From the NCBI RefSeq assembly GCF_020740795.1, contig NC_067301.1:6076001-6140000 (forward strand): a stretch of 64,000 nt of DNA, read 5' to 3'. Made by a program: the position numbers and the translations under genes. The DNA is from Apus apus (taxonomy: Eukaryota > Chordata > Aves > Apodiformes > Apodidae). The notes below the pieces were generated by a model, which was given only the letters and a program-made list of their open reading frames with translations, did not search any database and was not told the origin of the DNA. This document shows positions 37,501 to 52,200 of the stretch, piece after piece; position 1 is the first letter of the stretch, and each line of letters starts with the position of its first letter.

Positions 37501-39437
37501 GTTCCTCCTAGTGAAACCTAGGGTGATGTTTGCCCTCTTTGGGGACCACCACCACCTCCCAGGACTGTCTCCAACTCTCGGGACAGGACACGGCACACGC
37601 AGCTCCTACCTGTGATGGCCTGGAAAAGGTCTGCGTTGTACTCCAGGTAGTTGTAGCCCTCATAGTCGTAGGGCCCCTCACAGAGCGCACGGCACTCGGC
37701 GTCCGCCAGAAAATACTCCTGCAGGGCCTTCTCCAGGTGCAGGATGGCAGCAGCCGGCTGCTCCTCCGTGTAAAACCGGACACCCAGCCTGAACTCGCTC
37801 TGCGGAGGGATGAGAAACGAAAGGGGGACTCAACACCCCACTCCCTGTGGTGGAGCATCCAGGCTGCCTGGTCCCCACGGGGTAGGGACGGACCCCCCGG
37901 CACCACAGCCACGTCTCACGAGCTCGCCCAGCTGCCGTGCGACCTCCCTGGCTGCCCAAGCTGGGAGGGAGAGAAGGAGGGAGGGAGGTGGTCTCACCAG
38001 GTGAGGTTTGGCCTCCAGGTCGGTGAAGTCTTCCTCGAGGACGCCGGCCATGGCTTGGTAGTACTCCAGGTTCTGCCTCATCTCCTGGTGCCCGGGGTTG
38101 GCCACGAAGAAGGTGTGGGCGGCAGCAGCGGCCTTTGCCGGCCGGTTCATCTGGGTGGGATTGGGGGGGGGGGGGGGTTGAGCTGGGTCCCGGGGCAGAG
38201 GGGTGGGGGTCCCGGGAAAGGGGGTCTCGGGGCAAGGGGTCCCGGGGAAGGGGGAGAGGGGGGGCCCGGGGCAGGGTGGTCCCGGGGCATGGGGGGGATC
38301 CTGGGGCAGGGGGGAGGGTCCCTGGGCAGGGGGTCCCGCGGTGGGGCAGTCCCGGGGCAGAGGGGTGGGGGTCCCGGGGCAGGGGGTCTCAGGGCAGGGC
38401 GGGAGGGGGTCCCGGGGCAGGGGGCTGGGGGTCCCTGGGCATGGGGGGGATCCTGGAGAAGGGGGGGGGGGTCCCGGAGCAGGGGGGGGTGTCCCGGGGC
38501 AGGGAGGGGGTCCTGCGGCAGGGCTGGGGGGGGTTCCCGGGGCAGAGGGGGGGGGTCCCGCGGCGGGGCGGTCCCAGGGCAGGGAGGGGGGTGTCCCGGG
38601 GCAGGGAGGGGGTCCCGCGGCGGGGTGGGGGGGGGGGTCCCGGGGCAGGGGGGCGGGTCCCGCGGCGGGGCGGTCCCAGGGCAGGGAGGGGGGGGGGGTC
38701 CCGGGGCAGGGAGGGGGTCCCGTGGCGGGGCGGGGGGCGGTGACGGGGGCGGCTCCGCCGAGCTCCAACGTGGCACTGCGGGGGGAGGGACGGGCAGGGC
38801 CCGGGGGCCGCCGTCCGACAAACCAGGACCGCTCGCCAGGGCGGACAACCGGACCTCTGGGGTCCCGGGACCCTCCCAGGGTGTCGTGTGTGTTCCCCCC
38901 TCCCCCCAATCCCGGATCCCGCTGCACCGGGACAAGCCCCAGCCCCTTCCCGCGGTCATTGCCGGTCCCGCCGCCCCCCGGCCCCCCATCCCCGTCCCGC
39001 TCCCGCACCTTAAAATAGGCGACCTGCAGGTAGTTGTAAGGGCTGCGCTTGCTGAACTCGCGGTCCAGCTCGTCGCCCAGCCGGTAGCGGGAGGGCGCGG
39101 GGGGCCCGCAGCCCCGCAGGCAGGCGGCCCGGCGCAGCAACCCGCGGAAGAAGAGCAGGTCGCGGAGCACGGGCTCGGGCTGGGGCGGGGGCGGCGGCCC
39201 CGCCGTGCCGTTGGCGCAGCGCAGGCGGCAGCGGGCCAGGCGGGAGCGCAGGGCCGCCCGCGCCCGCAGCGCCCGCTCCATCTGCAGCACCACGCCGGGC
39301 CAGTCCCCCCGCGCGTAGGCGTCCGCCCCCGCGGCGAACAGCGCGTCCGGGGGCTGCGCCGGCAGCGGGGGGTCTCCCGGGTCTTGCCCCGCCGCCATCG
39401 CCCCCAGCAGCGCCAGCAGCAGCGCGGGCAGCGCCAT
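31578..39437 (-). CDS. P3H1: Prolyl 3-hydroxylase 1 (leprecan)
   Basis: This ER enzyme 3-hydroxylates collagen proline (Pro986 of alpha-1(I)) with CRTAP and cyclophilin B. Fifteen exons on the minus strand: 39009-39437, 37998-38150, 37610-37799, 37011-37142, 35964-36103, 35159-35248, 34992-35044, 34508-34629, 34202-34329, 34007-34102, 33724-33874, 33118-33235, 32838-32913, 31778-31918 and 31578-31697. They sum to 2139 nt, or 712 aa (736 in human), with all phases agreeing. A signal peptide covers about residues 1-16. The four CXXXC motifs of the TPR half are present: CRLRC 70, CLRGC 106, CRALC 230 and CKQGC 266. The 2-oxoglutarate/Fe(II) dioxygenase domain keeps H575-x-D577, H647 (NPHG) and R657. 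The protein ends in KDEL for ER retention. Introns 4 and 13 hold CR1 copies and intron 1 a GC minisatellite. Confidence 0.98.
32036..32262 (-). mobile_element. CR1 LINE fragment in P3H1 intron 13
   Basis: It starts with agaatcatagagtcatagaa, the reverse of the CR1 tail, and stops abruptly after 'cctaatatctcacctaaat', where a second CR1 begins. Confidence 0.9.
32263..32760 (-). mobile_element. Second CR1 LINE fragment, different subfamily
   Basis: The sequence 'gagatcatcgagtccaacca' begins a CR1 copy of another subfamily. It lacks the final tail and ends at 'aattgtccttggcccatc'. The direct junction with the first copy suggests that one inserted into or next to the other. Confidence 0.8.
36258..36371 (+). 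mobile_element. CR1 LINE fragment in P3H1 intron 4
   Basis: This is a short internal forward CR1 piece, including 'ggcaatggtttgaagc' and 'aggaaaaagttattttctgtgag'. It breaks into a second copy. Confidence 0.8.
36372..36931 (+). mobile_element. CR1 LINE fragment in P3H1 intron 4
   Basis: This is a longer forward CR1 copy, running from 'gggtgaccagcaggtcaatg' to a degraded tail 'accattctgtgggtctgtga'. It is more diverged than the copy at 21380, so probably older. Confidence 0.85.
38160..38745. repeat. GC-rich minisatellite in P3H1 intron 1
   Basis: Irregular units of about 17-36 bp are built from gggtcccggggcaggg(g) with variants such as gggtcccgcggcggggcgg. The array is G-rich on the plus strand, so it is C-rich in the P3H1 transcript. 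Confidence 0.9.
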
Positions 39438-39527
39438 CACCGAGCCCGGCCCGGCACGGCACGGCCCGGCACGGCGGAACCGCGGCCCCCCCCCCGGACG
39501 GAAGGGGCGGGGCTCGGCGGGGCCGGG
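39438..39527. promoter_or_regulatory. Bidirectional P3H1 / C1orf50 promoter
   Basis: Only 90 bp separate the two divergent start codons. The segment has no TATA box. It contains the repeated motif cggcacggc (39450-39474), a C-run, an ETS-like core (acggaagg, 39498-39505) and a GC box (ggggcgggg, 39504-39512). Both 5' UTRs must therefore be tiny or overlap. The same head-to-head arrangement exists in mammals. Confidence 0.8.
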
Positions 39528-43107
<3,580 letters not shown>

Positions 43108-43893
43108 CACAAGTGACCACGAGGGCAGAGCAAGCAAGGAGAGCAAGAAACAAAAATCCTGATGCTGCCAGTGCTCCGTCTGTGTTTTAATGAGGCTAAT
43201 TCTGCATTCAGTCTGACTGGATTTTCTAGTAATTGAGTAATTTATTTCTTTGACTTATGCCAAGCTGTAGTGAGAGGCAGATAATGTCAGGTGGAGCCAA
43301 TTTTGCTTGGGGCAAAAAGCAAAAATGCTTTGGGCAGATGTGCTAATGCTATTAAAATACATCCTGCCTGGCTGGCTCTGGGGTAACTCACCATGTCTAC
43401 CAGTGGCAGGTAATGATTTCAGGGCTGGATTTCTCCCCGTTGTTAAAATGCACATATTTAGTAATGCATCTATCTATGGCCTGGGAAGACCAGTCAAAAC
43501 CCCATACAGAAGGGTCTGTTGTGACCTGAGTCTGTTGGTATCTGGTCCTGGGTGGTCCAAACCCCTGAGTCTGGCACACGGGGCAACCTGGAGCTCTCTT
43601 CTCTGGGAAGAGCATCCTCAAAGTGCCATCCAGCCTTCAGGTGCCTTCAAAAGATGTGTGTTTCACAGTCCTTGTGTGTTCCCCATAGCTTCAAGTTGCT
43701 GAGCTGTCAAGGTTAGGTAGGGACATGCAGGGACATCGAATGTGTCTGTGCCAGAGTCTCATCCCTAGCCCAGCATGGTTGAGCCTCTGCCTGGCAGAAA
43801 CTTGGCCTCAGAGTCCATGCGGGACAATTCAAGCTCCTTTTCCCAGCTCGACCTCCTACATTTGAAGCACAAGGGCAGATGAGCAAAGTGTTC
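43108..43893. other. C1orf50 3' UTR and intergenic DNA
   Basis: Apart from the possible ATTAAA at 43351 nothing further is recognised. Confidence 0.5.
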
Positions 43894-44540
43894 ACAGAAT
43901 CCCAGAATGGTCGGGGCTGGAAGAGACCTCCAAAGCAGCCTGTCCCAGGGCTCTGTCACCCTCACAGGAAGGAAGTTCTTCCTCATCTTGAGGTGGAACC
44001 TCCTGGGCTCCAGTTTGAACCCATTGCCCCTCGTCCTGTCCCAGGGCACAAGTGACAAGAGCTTGTCCTGCCTTCTTGCTGCCCTCATGTATTTATAGAC
44101 ATTCATTAGATCCCCCCTCAGGCTTCTCCTCTCCAGACTGAACAGCCCCAGGTCTCTCAGCCTTTCCTCACCAGGCAGGTGTTCCAGTCCCTTCATCATC
44201 CTTGTAGCCTCCCTTGGACTCTCCAGTAGATCCCTGTCCCTCTGGAACTGGGGAGCCCAGAGCTCAATACTCCAAGTGAGGTCTCACCAGGGCTGAGTAG
44301 AAGGGGAGGAGAACTCCAGGACACCACTGGCCTTCTTGGCCACAAGGGCACATTGTTGTTCACATGTTGCCTACCAGGACCCCAAGGTCCTTCTCCACAG
44401 AGCTGCTCTCTACCAGGTCACCTCCTAACCTGGACTGGTGCATTTTGTTGTTCCTTCCCAGGTGCAGGACTCTGCATTTGCTCTTGTTGAACCTCATGAG
44501 GTTTCTCTTGGCCCAGCTCTCCAGCCTGTCCTAATCTTGC
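43894..44540 (-). mobile_element. CR1 LINE fragment
   Basis: It begins cacagaatcccagaatggtc and runs through a long, typical CR1 3' region ('ctccagactgaacagcccca', 'gttgaacctcatgaggtttc'). It is among the longest copies in the window. Confidence 0.9.
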
Positions 44541-45599
44541 TTACTGTTATTATTATTCCAGGGTGTAATTGATTCCTTATTGAGTCACAAGTGTCTGATT
44601 TGTTGTGTGTTTTTTCTCCCCGTGCTTGTTTCATCACCCCAGGTCTTATTTTACTGCATGTTACTAAATCTTAACTTGGAAGGGAGCAAGTTAATTACTG
44701 CATGGGCTCTGGCATTTTGTTAATTGCAGCAACATCAGAGATTGTCACGTGTTGGTTTGTGCTCATCTGGGAAAAGGGGATTCCTACCCCAGTTTTATCT
44801 GTTTCCTGTCATTAAAATCAATGACATGGGTAAGGGGATCAGAGTGATGCTTTTAGACACTGCAGCTTGTGATTCCACACGGGTCTTTGGTGGGATTTCA
44901 CATGTACTTTCCTCCATCTCCAGCAAACCACCTGGAACTCTCCAGCATCCCACAGCTCCTCCAGGTGCTGGCAAGGCTTTTTCTTGGATTTTCCCCAAAG
45001 GAGCAGAACCCACAATGACTGTAGCTCCATAGGAGAGCACACAGAAGGTATGGAGAAGGAAGGCCTGGTGATGGTGGGCTCATGCTCAGTGCCCTGGGCA
45101 CTGCAGGAGGCAGGGACGTGGCTGCCCGTGGTCCTGCTGCGGTGCAGAGAGAGGGAACCGTTCCTCCAGACCACCTCGCCTAGCTTTTTTTTTTCATCTC
45201 ATGAAACCCAAAGAGCTGAGGCAACGTCGGAAGCTGCTGCAGAGCCCCGCGACCAGAGGATGCGCTGGAGGCTCCTGCCGCCGAGGGGCTGGTGCCGGGT
45301 GGAGGGTTCCCGAGGCCCTCGAGGGTCCCGATCTCATCTGCTCTGCTCAGCCCCGTCCTTCACGGGGTTTGTTTTTTTTTTTTTTTTGGCTGGACGGGGC
45401 AGATTTCGTCCAAAAAAAAACCATCCGGGAAGAGTTATCCCCCACCCAGGCGGGGTCTCCCGAACAAGAGCAGTTGTGACTCTGGCCCCTTTGCGTTTCA
45501 GCCTCAGCTCCAGGCAGGAGAAAAAAACAAACAAACAACCAAAAAACCGAGGGGGGGGGAAAAAAAAAACCGGAGGAATCCGGCAAAACCGCCCCCGGG
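44541..45599. other. Intergenic DNA upstream of CDC42
   Basis: AT-rich on the left, turning into a CpG island from about 45200. Poly(T) and poly(A) runs lie at 45369-45387, 45411-45420 and 45520-45570. No exon is recognised. Confidence 0.5.
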
Positions 45600-45772
45600 G
45601 CGCGCGCGCACCGCCCCCCCCGCCCCCCCCGGAGGCCCCGCCCCCCTCCGGCCCCGCCCCGCCCCCTCCGGCCCCGCCCCGCCCCCGCTGCGTGCTGACG
45701 TCACGACGCGCCCCTGCGGCCCAGCCGAGGAGACCCCGCAGCGAGCTGCCAACGCCCGGCGGAGAGCCTGAG
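45600..45772 (+). promoter_or_regulatory. CDC42: CDC42 CpG-island promoter and non-coding exon 1
   Basis: Tandem GC boxes (ggccccgccccgcccc) precede a perfect palindromic CRE, TGACGTCA, at 45696-45703. The exon following it ends with gcctgag|gtgagc at 45772. This suits the non-coding first exon of CDC42, whose start codon lies in the next known exon. The transcription start is not fixed by sequence alone. A CpG-rich downstream flank continues to about 46300. Confidence 0.7.
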
Positions 45773-48700
45773 GTGAGCGCCCGGCCTGGCGCGGGGCCGC
45801 CGCGCTCCCCGCTGCCGCCTCTCGTTTCCCCCCCCGCTTTTTCTCCTCCCCCCGCATCTCTGGCTGGGGCTCCTGTCTCTCGGTAATAGCCTTCCTGCGG
45901 TGTGTGTGTGGGGGGGGGCCTCCGCCGGCGGGGGGGGCCCTTGCTCAGGCCCAGCCTGGGGGGGGCGTTGCGGGATGGAGCGGAGCCCCCCCCCCCCCCA
46001 GCCCCGGTGCGTGTTGCGGGGGTTGCGCGGCTTCGGTGAGGCTGGGTCTGCCGGGGAGAGGGGAGGGGGGGCGGCTGTGCTTGGTTTTCCCCTCCCCCGC
46101 TTCCTGGCGCGGCGGGGCGGGGGCCGGACCCGGGGCGCCGGGGAGCGGCGGCAGGAAGCGCTCCCGGGCCGGGTGCAGGAGCTGCCGCGGGGCCCCGGGC
46201 GTCTCCCCCCCCCCCGGCTGGGCCTTCCTGCTCCTGCCGAGGAGCTTCTCTGCCCTGGCTGACTGCGGGGAAACCCCCCCAGGATGAGCTGGTGGTCGTG
46301 GGGCCGTAGGTTGGGGTTTCTGGCGTCTTGCAGGCTGAGCGGTGCCGGGCGCCATAGCAGCTGGAAGCTGCAGTGGGGGTGCAGGCTCGGTGAAAAGCTT
46401 AGTTAAAGCTGTATGCACTGAAAAATGTCAGTTCCTACACGGGAAGGAGTTGGGAGGCGCTCCTTTTGCCTCCCTTGGTGACAGGTCGTTGGCTCACTCG
46501 AAGACCGTGCCATTGTACAGTGCCAGTGATGTTGCTGGTTTTGGCTAGGGTACCAGCCAGTGCTGCTTCGAGGCTTGGTGCTGACTGCATTTATCTTTGA
46601 AATCTAACTGAGATGTATTTTTGATTGCAGTATGTCACCCAGGTGTGTTTTAAAGGTTTGTTTTAGCCATCTGAACTTTTAGTCGTGTTTTCTTCCTGTA
46701 AGCAGGTAAAACTTGCAGCTGGTGACAACAGGGTGTTGTCAGCCAGGTAGCTGGGAACATAACAACTGGCATTGTCAAAACTTGTGCTTAATAAAGAGTT
46801 GCAAAGTGGTCAGAATTCTTGTTGCCCTGTCTGTGTGGGTAGTGCAGCTGATGGAGCCACAGCAGCTTTGCTCTTTTGACATGGGGAGGACAAGGCCTGA
46901 GCGAGGAGGCCATGTTAGATGACAACTGTGTACTCGGAAGTAATTCAGTCTGGCCATCTGTGATTGCCTTTGTCTCGTCTTCATCTGTGTTTCTTCTGTC
47001 CTAGGAAAGGAGGTGCTAGCTGCCTATTCAGAAGAAAGTGTTAAATCACAGTCCCTCAAACGACCTTTCTTTTTGGAAGGTTATTTAAAACCCAAGTCAA
47101 GCTTCTCATATTGCTGATCAGAGTATCTCAGTGAAGCACTTAAAGCTTTCCCTTTCAGTTAGCAAAAGGGTCTTTATCCAAAGCCAACTTTAGCAAGTCT
47201 TTGTATTCAGTTAGCTATACCTGGAGAGTGTTGTTTTGTGAACTGTTCCTTCCTGTTAGTGTAGTGTTACAGGGAAGGCAATATAGGCAAATGTATCTTT
47301 GATATGGGTCTTATGGGTGCAGGTGAGACTTGAATCAGTATTTTGGTAGCTGTAGAAAAGATTGTGTTTAAGCTACTGGCTTGTATGCTTCAGTAGCAAT
47401 GAGGAAAAGGATTTTTAAATCTTGGCAAGGAATAAAAACTACTGTCATGCAAGATAAAACATGTTTCCAGTTTAGTAACATGTTCTAGGCAGAAATTTTA
47501 ATAATTAGATTTGCATACTTTGAACTTGGTTATTCATGACCTGCAACTGATGCCCTTAGTTCCTTACCCTGCTTCAGGGTTATTTGTTTGGCTGAAAATG
47601 AAGGCCAGTTTTGGAAGCTTGTTGTGTTTTCACTGTTAAATAAAAATGTTCTGGAAGTCCTTGGCTCTCTGAAGTATCTAGAATAGAAACCATAGATCCT
47701 CTACTGAAAGGACAATAGTAAACAGAACTGGAGCCCACATGAACATCCTAGGGATTTTCCTGATGAGTGCATCTGCTTTTCTTACTTTCCTGTAAAGCAT
47801 CTGAAAGGCTGATGTTAGGTGCAGGGTGAAGTTGACTGCTGATCATGATGTAAAAGTTCCTTCTGGTTAAAATGCAGCTGTAGTACTAAAATACAGATCT
47901 ACATCTTAAGAACATAGACAACCAGACATCTTAATTACAGTCTTTTCAGCAGCTCAGCTGTCTGTTACCCTGCAAGCTTCAAAGTTAATGCAACATATTG
48001 ATGTTGTTGGGATCCAACCCTGCTTCTGGCTCCTGAGAACTTGTACAGTAGATGAATATGTATAGCTGCAGTTAAGGTGTGTATAATCTGCTTTAAGGTA
48101 ACTTGAGTGCTCACAGCTTTTAAAAGTCATCTATGGGCTTGTGTATTTTAGCCCTCTCTTTTCTCTGCCCACCTTCTGTGGGCAGCTGAGATTCCATCCT
48201 GTCATTAGGCTTTATTGTATGAATTTCAGTGATCCCAACTTCTAGCCTGTAAGGAGGAATCGTAGGGGGATGTAGTTATCCTTGGTTTTGAGGTTTTGTT
48301 CCTGAGCAAAGACTTTTTTTCCCCCCCCCTCTTTTTTCCTCTTGTAGAAAATGAAGGTGCTGACAAATTAAATGGAAGTGAAATCTGTTTCTGATACTCC
48401 AGGTAGCAAGAAGTTCTGTTTGTACTACTTACTGTATGTGGACTTCTGCCTTGGGCTCCCCATTATGCTAAATGCAGGTGAAAACCTCCCTATTTTTAGT
48501 ATTTAATAAATGGCAATTAAAACAGTGTATTGAATAGGTAAGATTTTATGGTGAAGTTTTAAAGACATTTAAGGTATTTTACACTTCTGCAGCATAAAAT
48601 AATTAAATAGCTTCCTTCAAGTGCTGTTTAAAATAGCTTACACCATACTAGCTAAAGGTATCTATCAGAGAAAGGATTACCCCTAAAATGGCAGGAAAAA

Positions 48701-49111
48701 CCCTTGAGTTATCCCTCCCTGAGTGTGTATGGCTACCCATATAAAGTGAGAGGAGTAACAAAAATGGCAGTAAGACAAGATGTTCCCAGTGACCAGTGCT
48801 GCATTGTTGTTGGGTGGAAGAACTGGGTTTGTTTATCCACTCCTGGATGTGCAGTAAACTGGAAACAGTGGAGGCAAGAAGTAGGGTTTCAACAATGCTG
48901 TGATGTAATTGGTCTTTGTAATCTTCCTGCTGAATTTCAGGTAGTGATTTCTGTTTTAAAGAGTTGTAAAACTTCAGAGTGCTGTTTGGCCTGTTTTCTT
49001 ATCAGCACAGCAGTTGTCACTTTTCATAACATTGACTGATTTTTCTTCCTAACAAGTAACATTTTATAAAAATAGAACAGTTCTGCAAAATCTTAAAAAA
49101 AACATTGTTCT

Positions 49112-49297
49112 GTTGGTGTTTGAGCACTGGAACCAGCTCCCCAGGGCAGTGGTCACAGCACCCAAGCCTACCTGAGTTCAAGAAGCCTTTGGATGATGCT
49201 CTCAGGCACATGGGGTGATTCCTGGGGGGGACAGCAGTTGGACTTGATGATCCTGATGGGTCCCTTCCAACCCAGCATATTCTAGGATTCTGTGAAT
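49112..49297 (+). mobile_element. CR1 LINE fragment
   Basis: A short 3' piece contains 'ggaaccagctccccagggca', 'ggttcaag'-type sequence and the tail 'catattctaggattctgtga'. Confidence 0.85.
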
Positions 49298-52200
49298 ATA
49301 TTCATGAATATTCATTATTATGAATAATTTTAAGCTCTTGTTCTGCTAATCCACCCCATTACTTTTGGATGTTATGGTGTAATTCCTAGCATGGGAGTTT
49401 TTCCCTGCTCTGTTCTCTTGTGTGAAAAACCAAACCAAAACCTATTTCAGTAAAAAAAGCCCTGCAGGGGCTTCTTTGGAGCCTTTCTGTCAGGAGGTGG
49501 TGTCCAGCAAGCAGCTCATCTGTACTGAAACTTCTCTGGCTGTGGTCAGATTATGTGGCATCAGTGCATGTGTTCTCAGCATATACCAGATTAGGGCAGG
49601 GTGAAGCTAATACAGTGTTACAGCAAACCTAAAGCTGTGTAGTCCAGTGGGGCTAGTGAGGCCCAAGGGGCAGACTGTAGGATGGGAGAGAAATGGTGTT
49701 GCTGTGGTGCCAGACTCGCAGCAATAGCTAGGGCTGCCAGAATTGTCTTGGTTTGTAACAAGCTGTTTTGAATTGCTCAGCTCTTTTTAAGTTGAAAGAT
49801 GCTGTGCTGTGTATTTGGCCAATGATGAGTGTTCTGTTTTGGGGGAAAAAAAATGACAAAAATGCTCCTGCAGCTTTAGATGTAAGGAAAGAAGGCATTT
49901 GTCACTTCATCAACTGGTGTAGCTGTTTGTGTTGGTCCAGCTGTGGCTGGTAAACAGCTGAATGCAAAAGGGCTTGTGGGAGGGCTGTGTGCTGGACTTG
50001 GATCCAATAGTGGGCATGCTCTGGTTGTGGTTCACCTTGGTGTGTTTGAGCAGAAAGCTGGAGTTTAATTATTTTTTTATTTTTTTTTAGCACTTGTGTA
50101 GTGTGTCTGAGCTAAAGGTTTAGTTCCTTTCAGAAAGATCCTCTTCCTCCCTGTCCTGGGGTGGGGACTGTTAGTTCTTGAGCATCTTCTGCATTTACCT
50201 ACCACTGAGAAGCTGCCAGTTGCCCAACTGACTCTTGGTTGTGCTGCCTTCTTGGCCATGGCACTGTGGGTGGCTTGTTTTGTGCTGTGCAGAAGAGGCT
50301 GCTGGCAGCTGCTCTGGTTCCTTCCTCTGGTTAGGTGAGTGCAGAGCAACCTCTCCTGCTTCAGTCCTGGTGTTAATGAGCTTTCCAGCTGGTTTTTTTT
50401 GCACTAGTTTTAATAAAAATGCCAACTTTTTTTGGTGTGTGTTTGTTTTTAAACAAAGATTCATCTCTTGAGTCCTCAGACGGTACGTTGCTACTCAGCC
50501 TGAGCTATCCCCCCAAAACACACCACATCTACGAGGCACCCTTCAGGAGGTGAGCAGGAAGCACCTACAGCTGTCCCATTCCCTCAGCTGAACAGGAAAG
50601 AGGGGCAGTCTGTTAAAACTGAGATGCGTGCAGGGTGCTTCCCATTATGCAAAACTGTGCCTCAAAATAAAGGAACTTCTGCCAGTGTCTGTTTTACCAC
50701 TATTACATTTAGGTGGCTGTGGGTATGGGGAGGCCAGTGTGTGCCATGATTTGGTAGTATGCATGAATATGTATATGTACAGCTTGTATTTGGAAGTATT
50801 AAGTGTGAAACTAAGCTAATAGTTTTTTTTTGTTTGGTTTTTTTTCTTTTTAATGTGGTATTAAAATACTGAACAGGGTTTTGTTACACTGTAGGGTAAA
50901 ACAGCTTCCTTTAGAGTATGAAAATGAAGGGTAATAGTGTAAGATTGAAGTGCCTTTGGCAGAGGAGGACTTGCTGTAAGCCACCATGCTTCCCAGTGTT
51001 TAATGTAGGGCAGATTTTCCCAGTGCAGATGACTGGTCTTGACAGTGTAACTTTAACCAGAGTGGTGACAGAGAAGTTGACAATTTTGCTTCTTTCTGTT
51101 GAGTTTGTGATGAAGTTGAAGTAGTTATTTTGAACCGTGAAATGGGATAGAGAGGCAATGCCAGTGCTAAAGCAGGTGAGCAGAGGTAGGCATGGTGGCA
51201 CCCCAGTGTAACTGGTGTGGCAGCAAAGAGCCCGCTGAGTCATACTCTGTCTGACCAGACTGCATGGGCAGCTTTCTTGTTTTGAATTTAGGATTAAAAT
51301 AGGATGACCTTTTGCCTTCTTATTTTGACGTTGTAGAACTTGAAACATGTTACAGTACTGCAGGTAGCTTAGGTTCAGTCTCCTAAAATTCCCCACCCAG
51401 GTGTCTTCACTTCCTGTTTTACATGTATCACCAGTGTTCTGTGAGGAGCTCTTACAAAAGTGTGTGAAGTAGCTGTCAATTCTTACATAATATGAAGAAA
51501 GTTGCATTAAGTGTAGAAAATACCAGTTGATTTCAGTTGCATTTTGAAAGAGATTCTGTGCTTCTCCCTTGGCAGCTTTTCGAGGAAGGGGTGCATCAAA
51601 ACAACAAAAATGTTGGGGTACACAGGCCCTGTTGAGTGGCAGACTTAGGGATGCTCCAAGATCCCAGACACGTACTTTATGTCAAACAGAGATTCCCACA
51701 ATGATAGCAAATTCTGTGGGTTTCAAGGATGACTTCAGCCTGAGAACTACATCAGGTCTGTCATGGTGCTGGTCCAGCTACGCTGGAGATCCCATGACCC
51801 TTCACACAGCTCGCTTTTGTGGGTCTGCTTAAACGTTTCCCATTCTTGCATCCAACTCCAGGTTGAGACTGTGGGTGTGGGCAGGAGTATGAGATGGAGC
51901 CCACCAGTGTGCTCTGCTGCTGTGAGTCTTTCCAGTTTCAGATTGAGACCAGCTGGCTGCAGATCTGGATTTTTAATGACATTCTTGTGCTTATCTTGAC
52001 ACCACCTTAGCATAATGGCACTTTTTTAACCATGTGTCTCATAATTAGATAACTCCTTATAAACTGAATAGCAACACTGTTTCCTGGAGATGGTATTCCC
52101 TTGTGCAGTGCAAGAGATTTAAAGGATTGTCTGACTTGTTAGTGGCAGTTACACAAACAAAATAATGCTTTAAAAGAGATGTCTTTTTCAAGATCCTGAT

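Noticed and set aside
48330-48410. Acceptor-like tract ending tcttgtag followed by an ATG
   Set aside because: The frame stops after a few codons. An alternative CDC42 5' UTR exon is conceivable but has no donor support.
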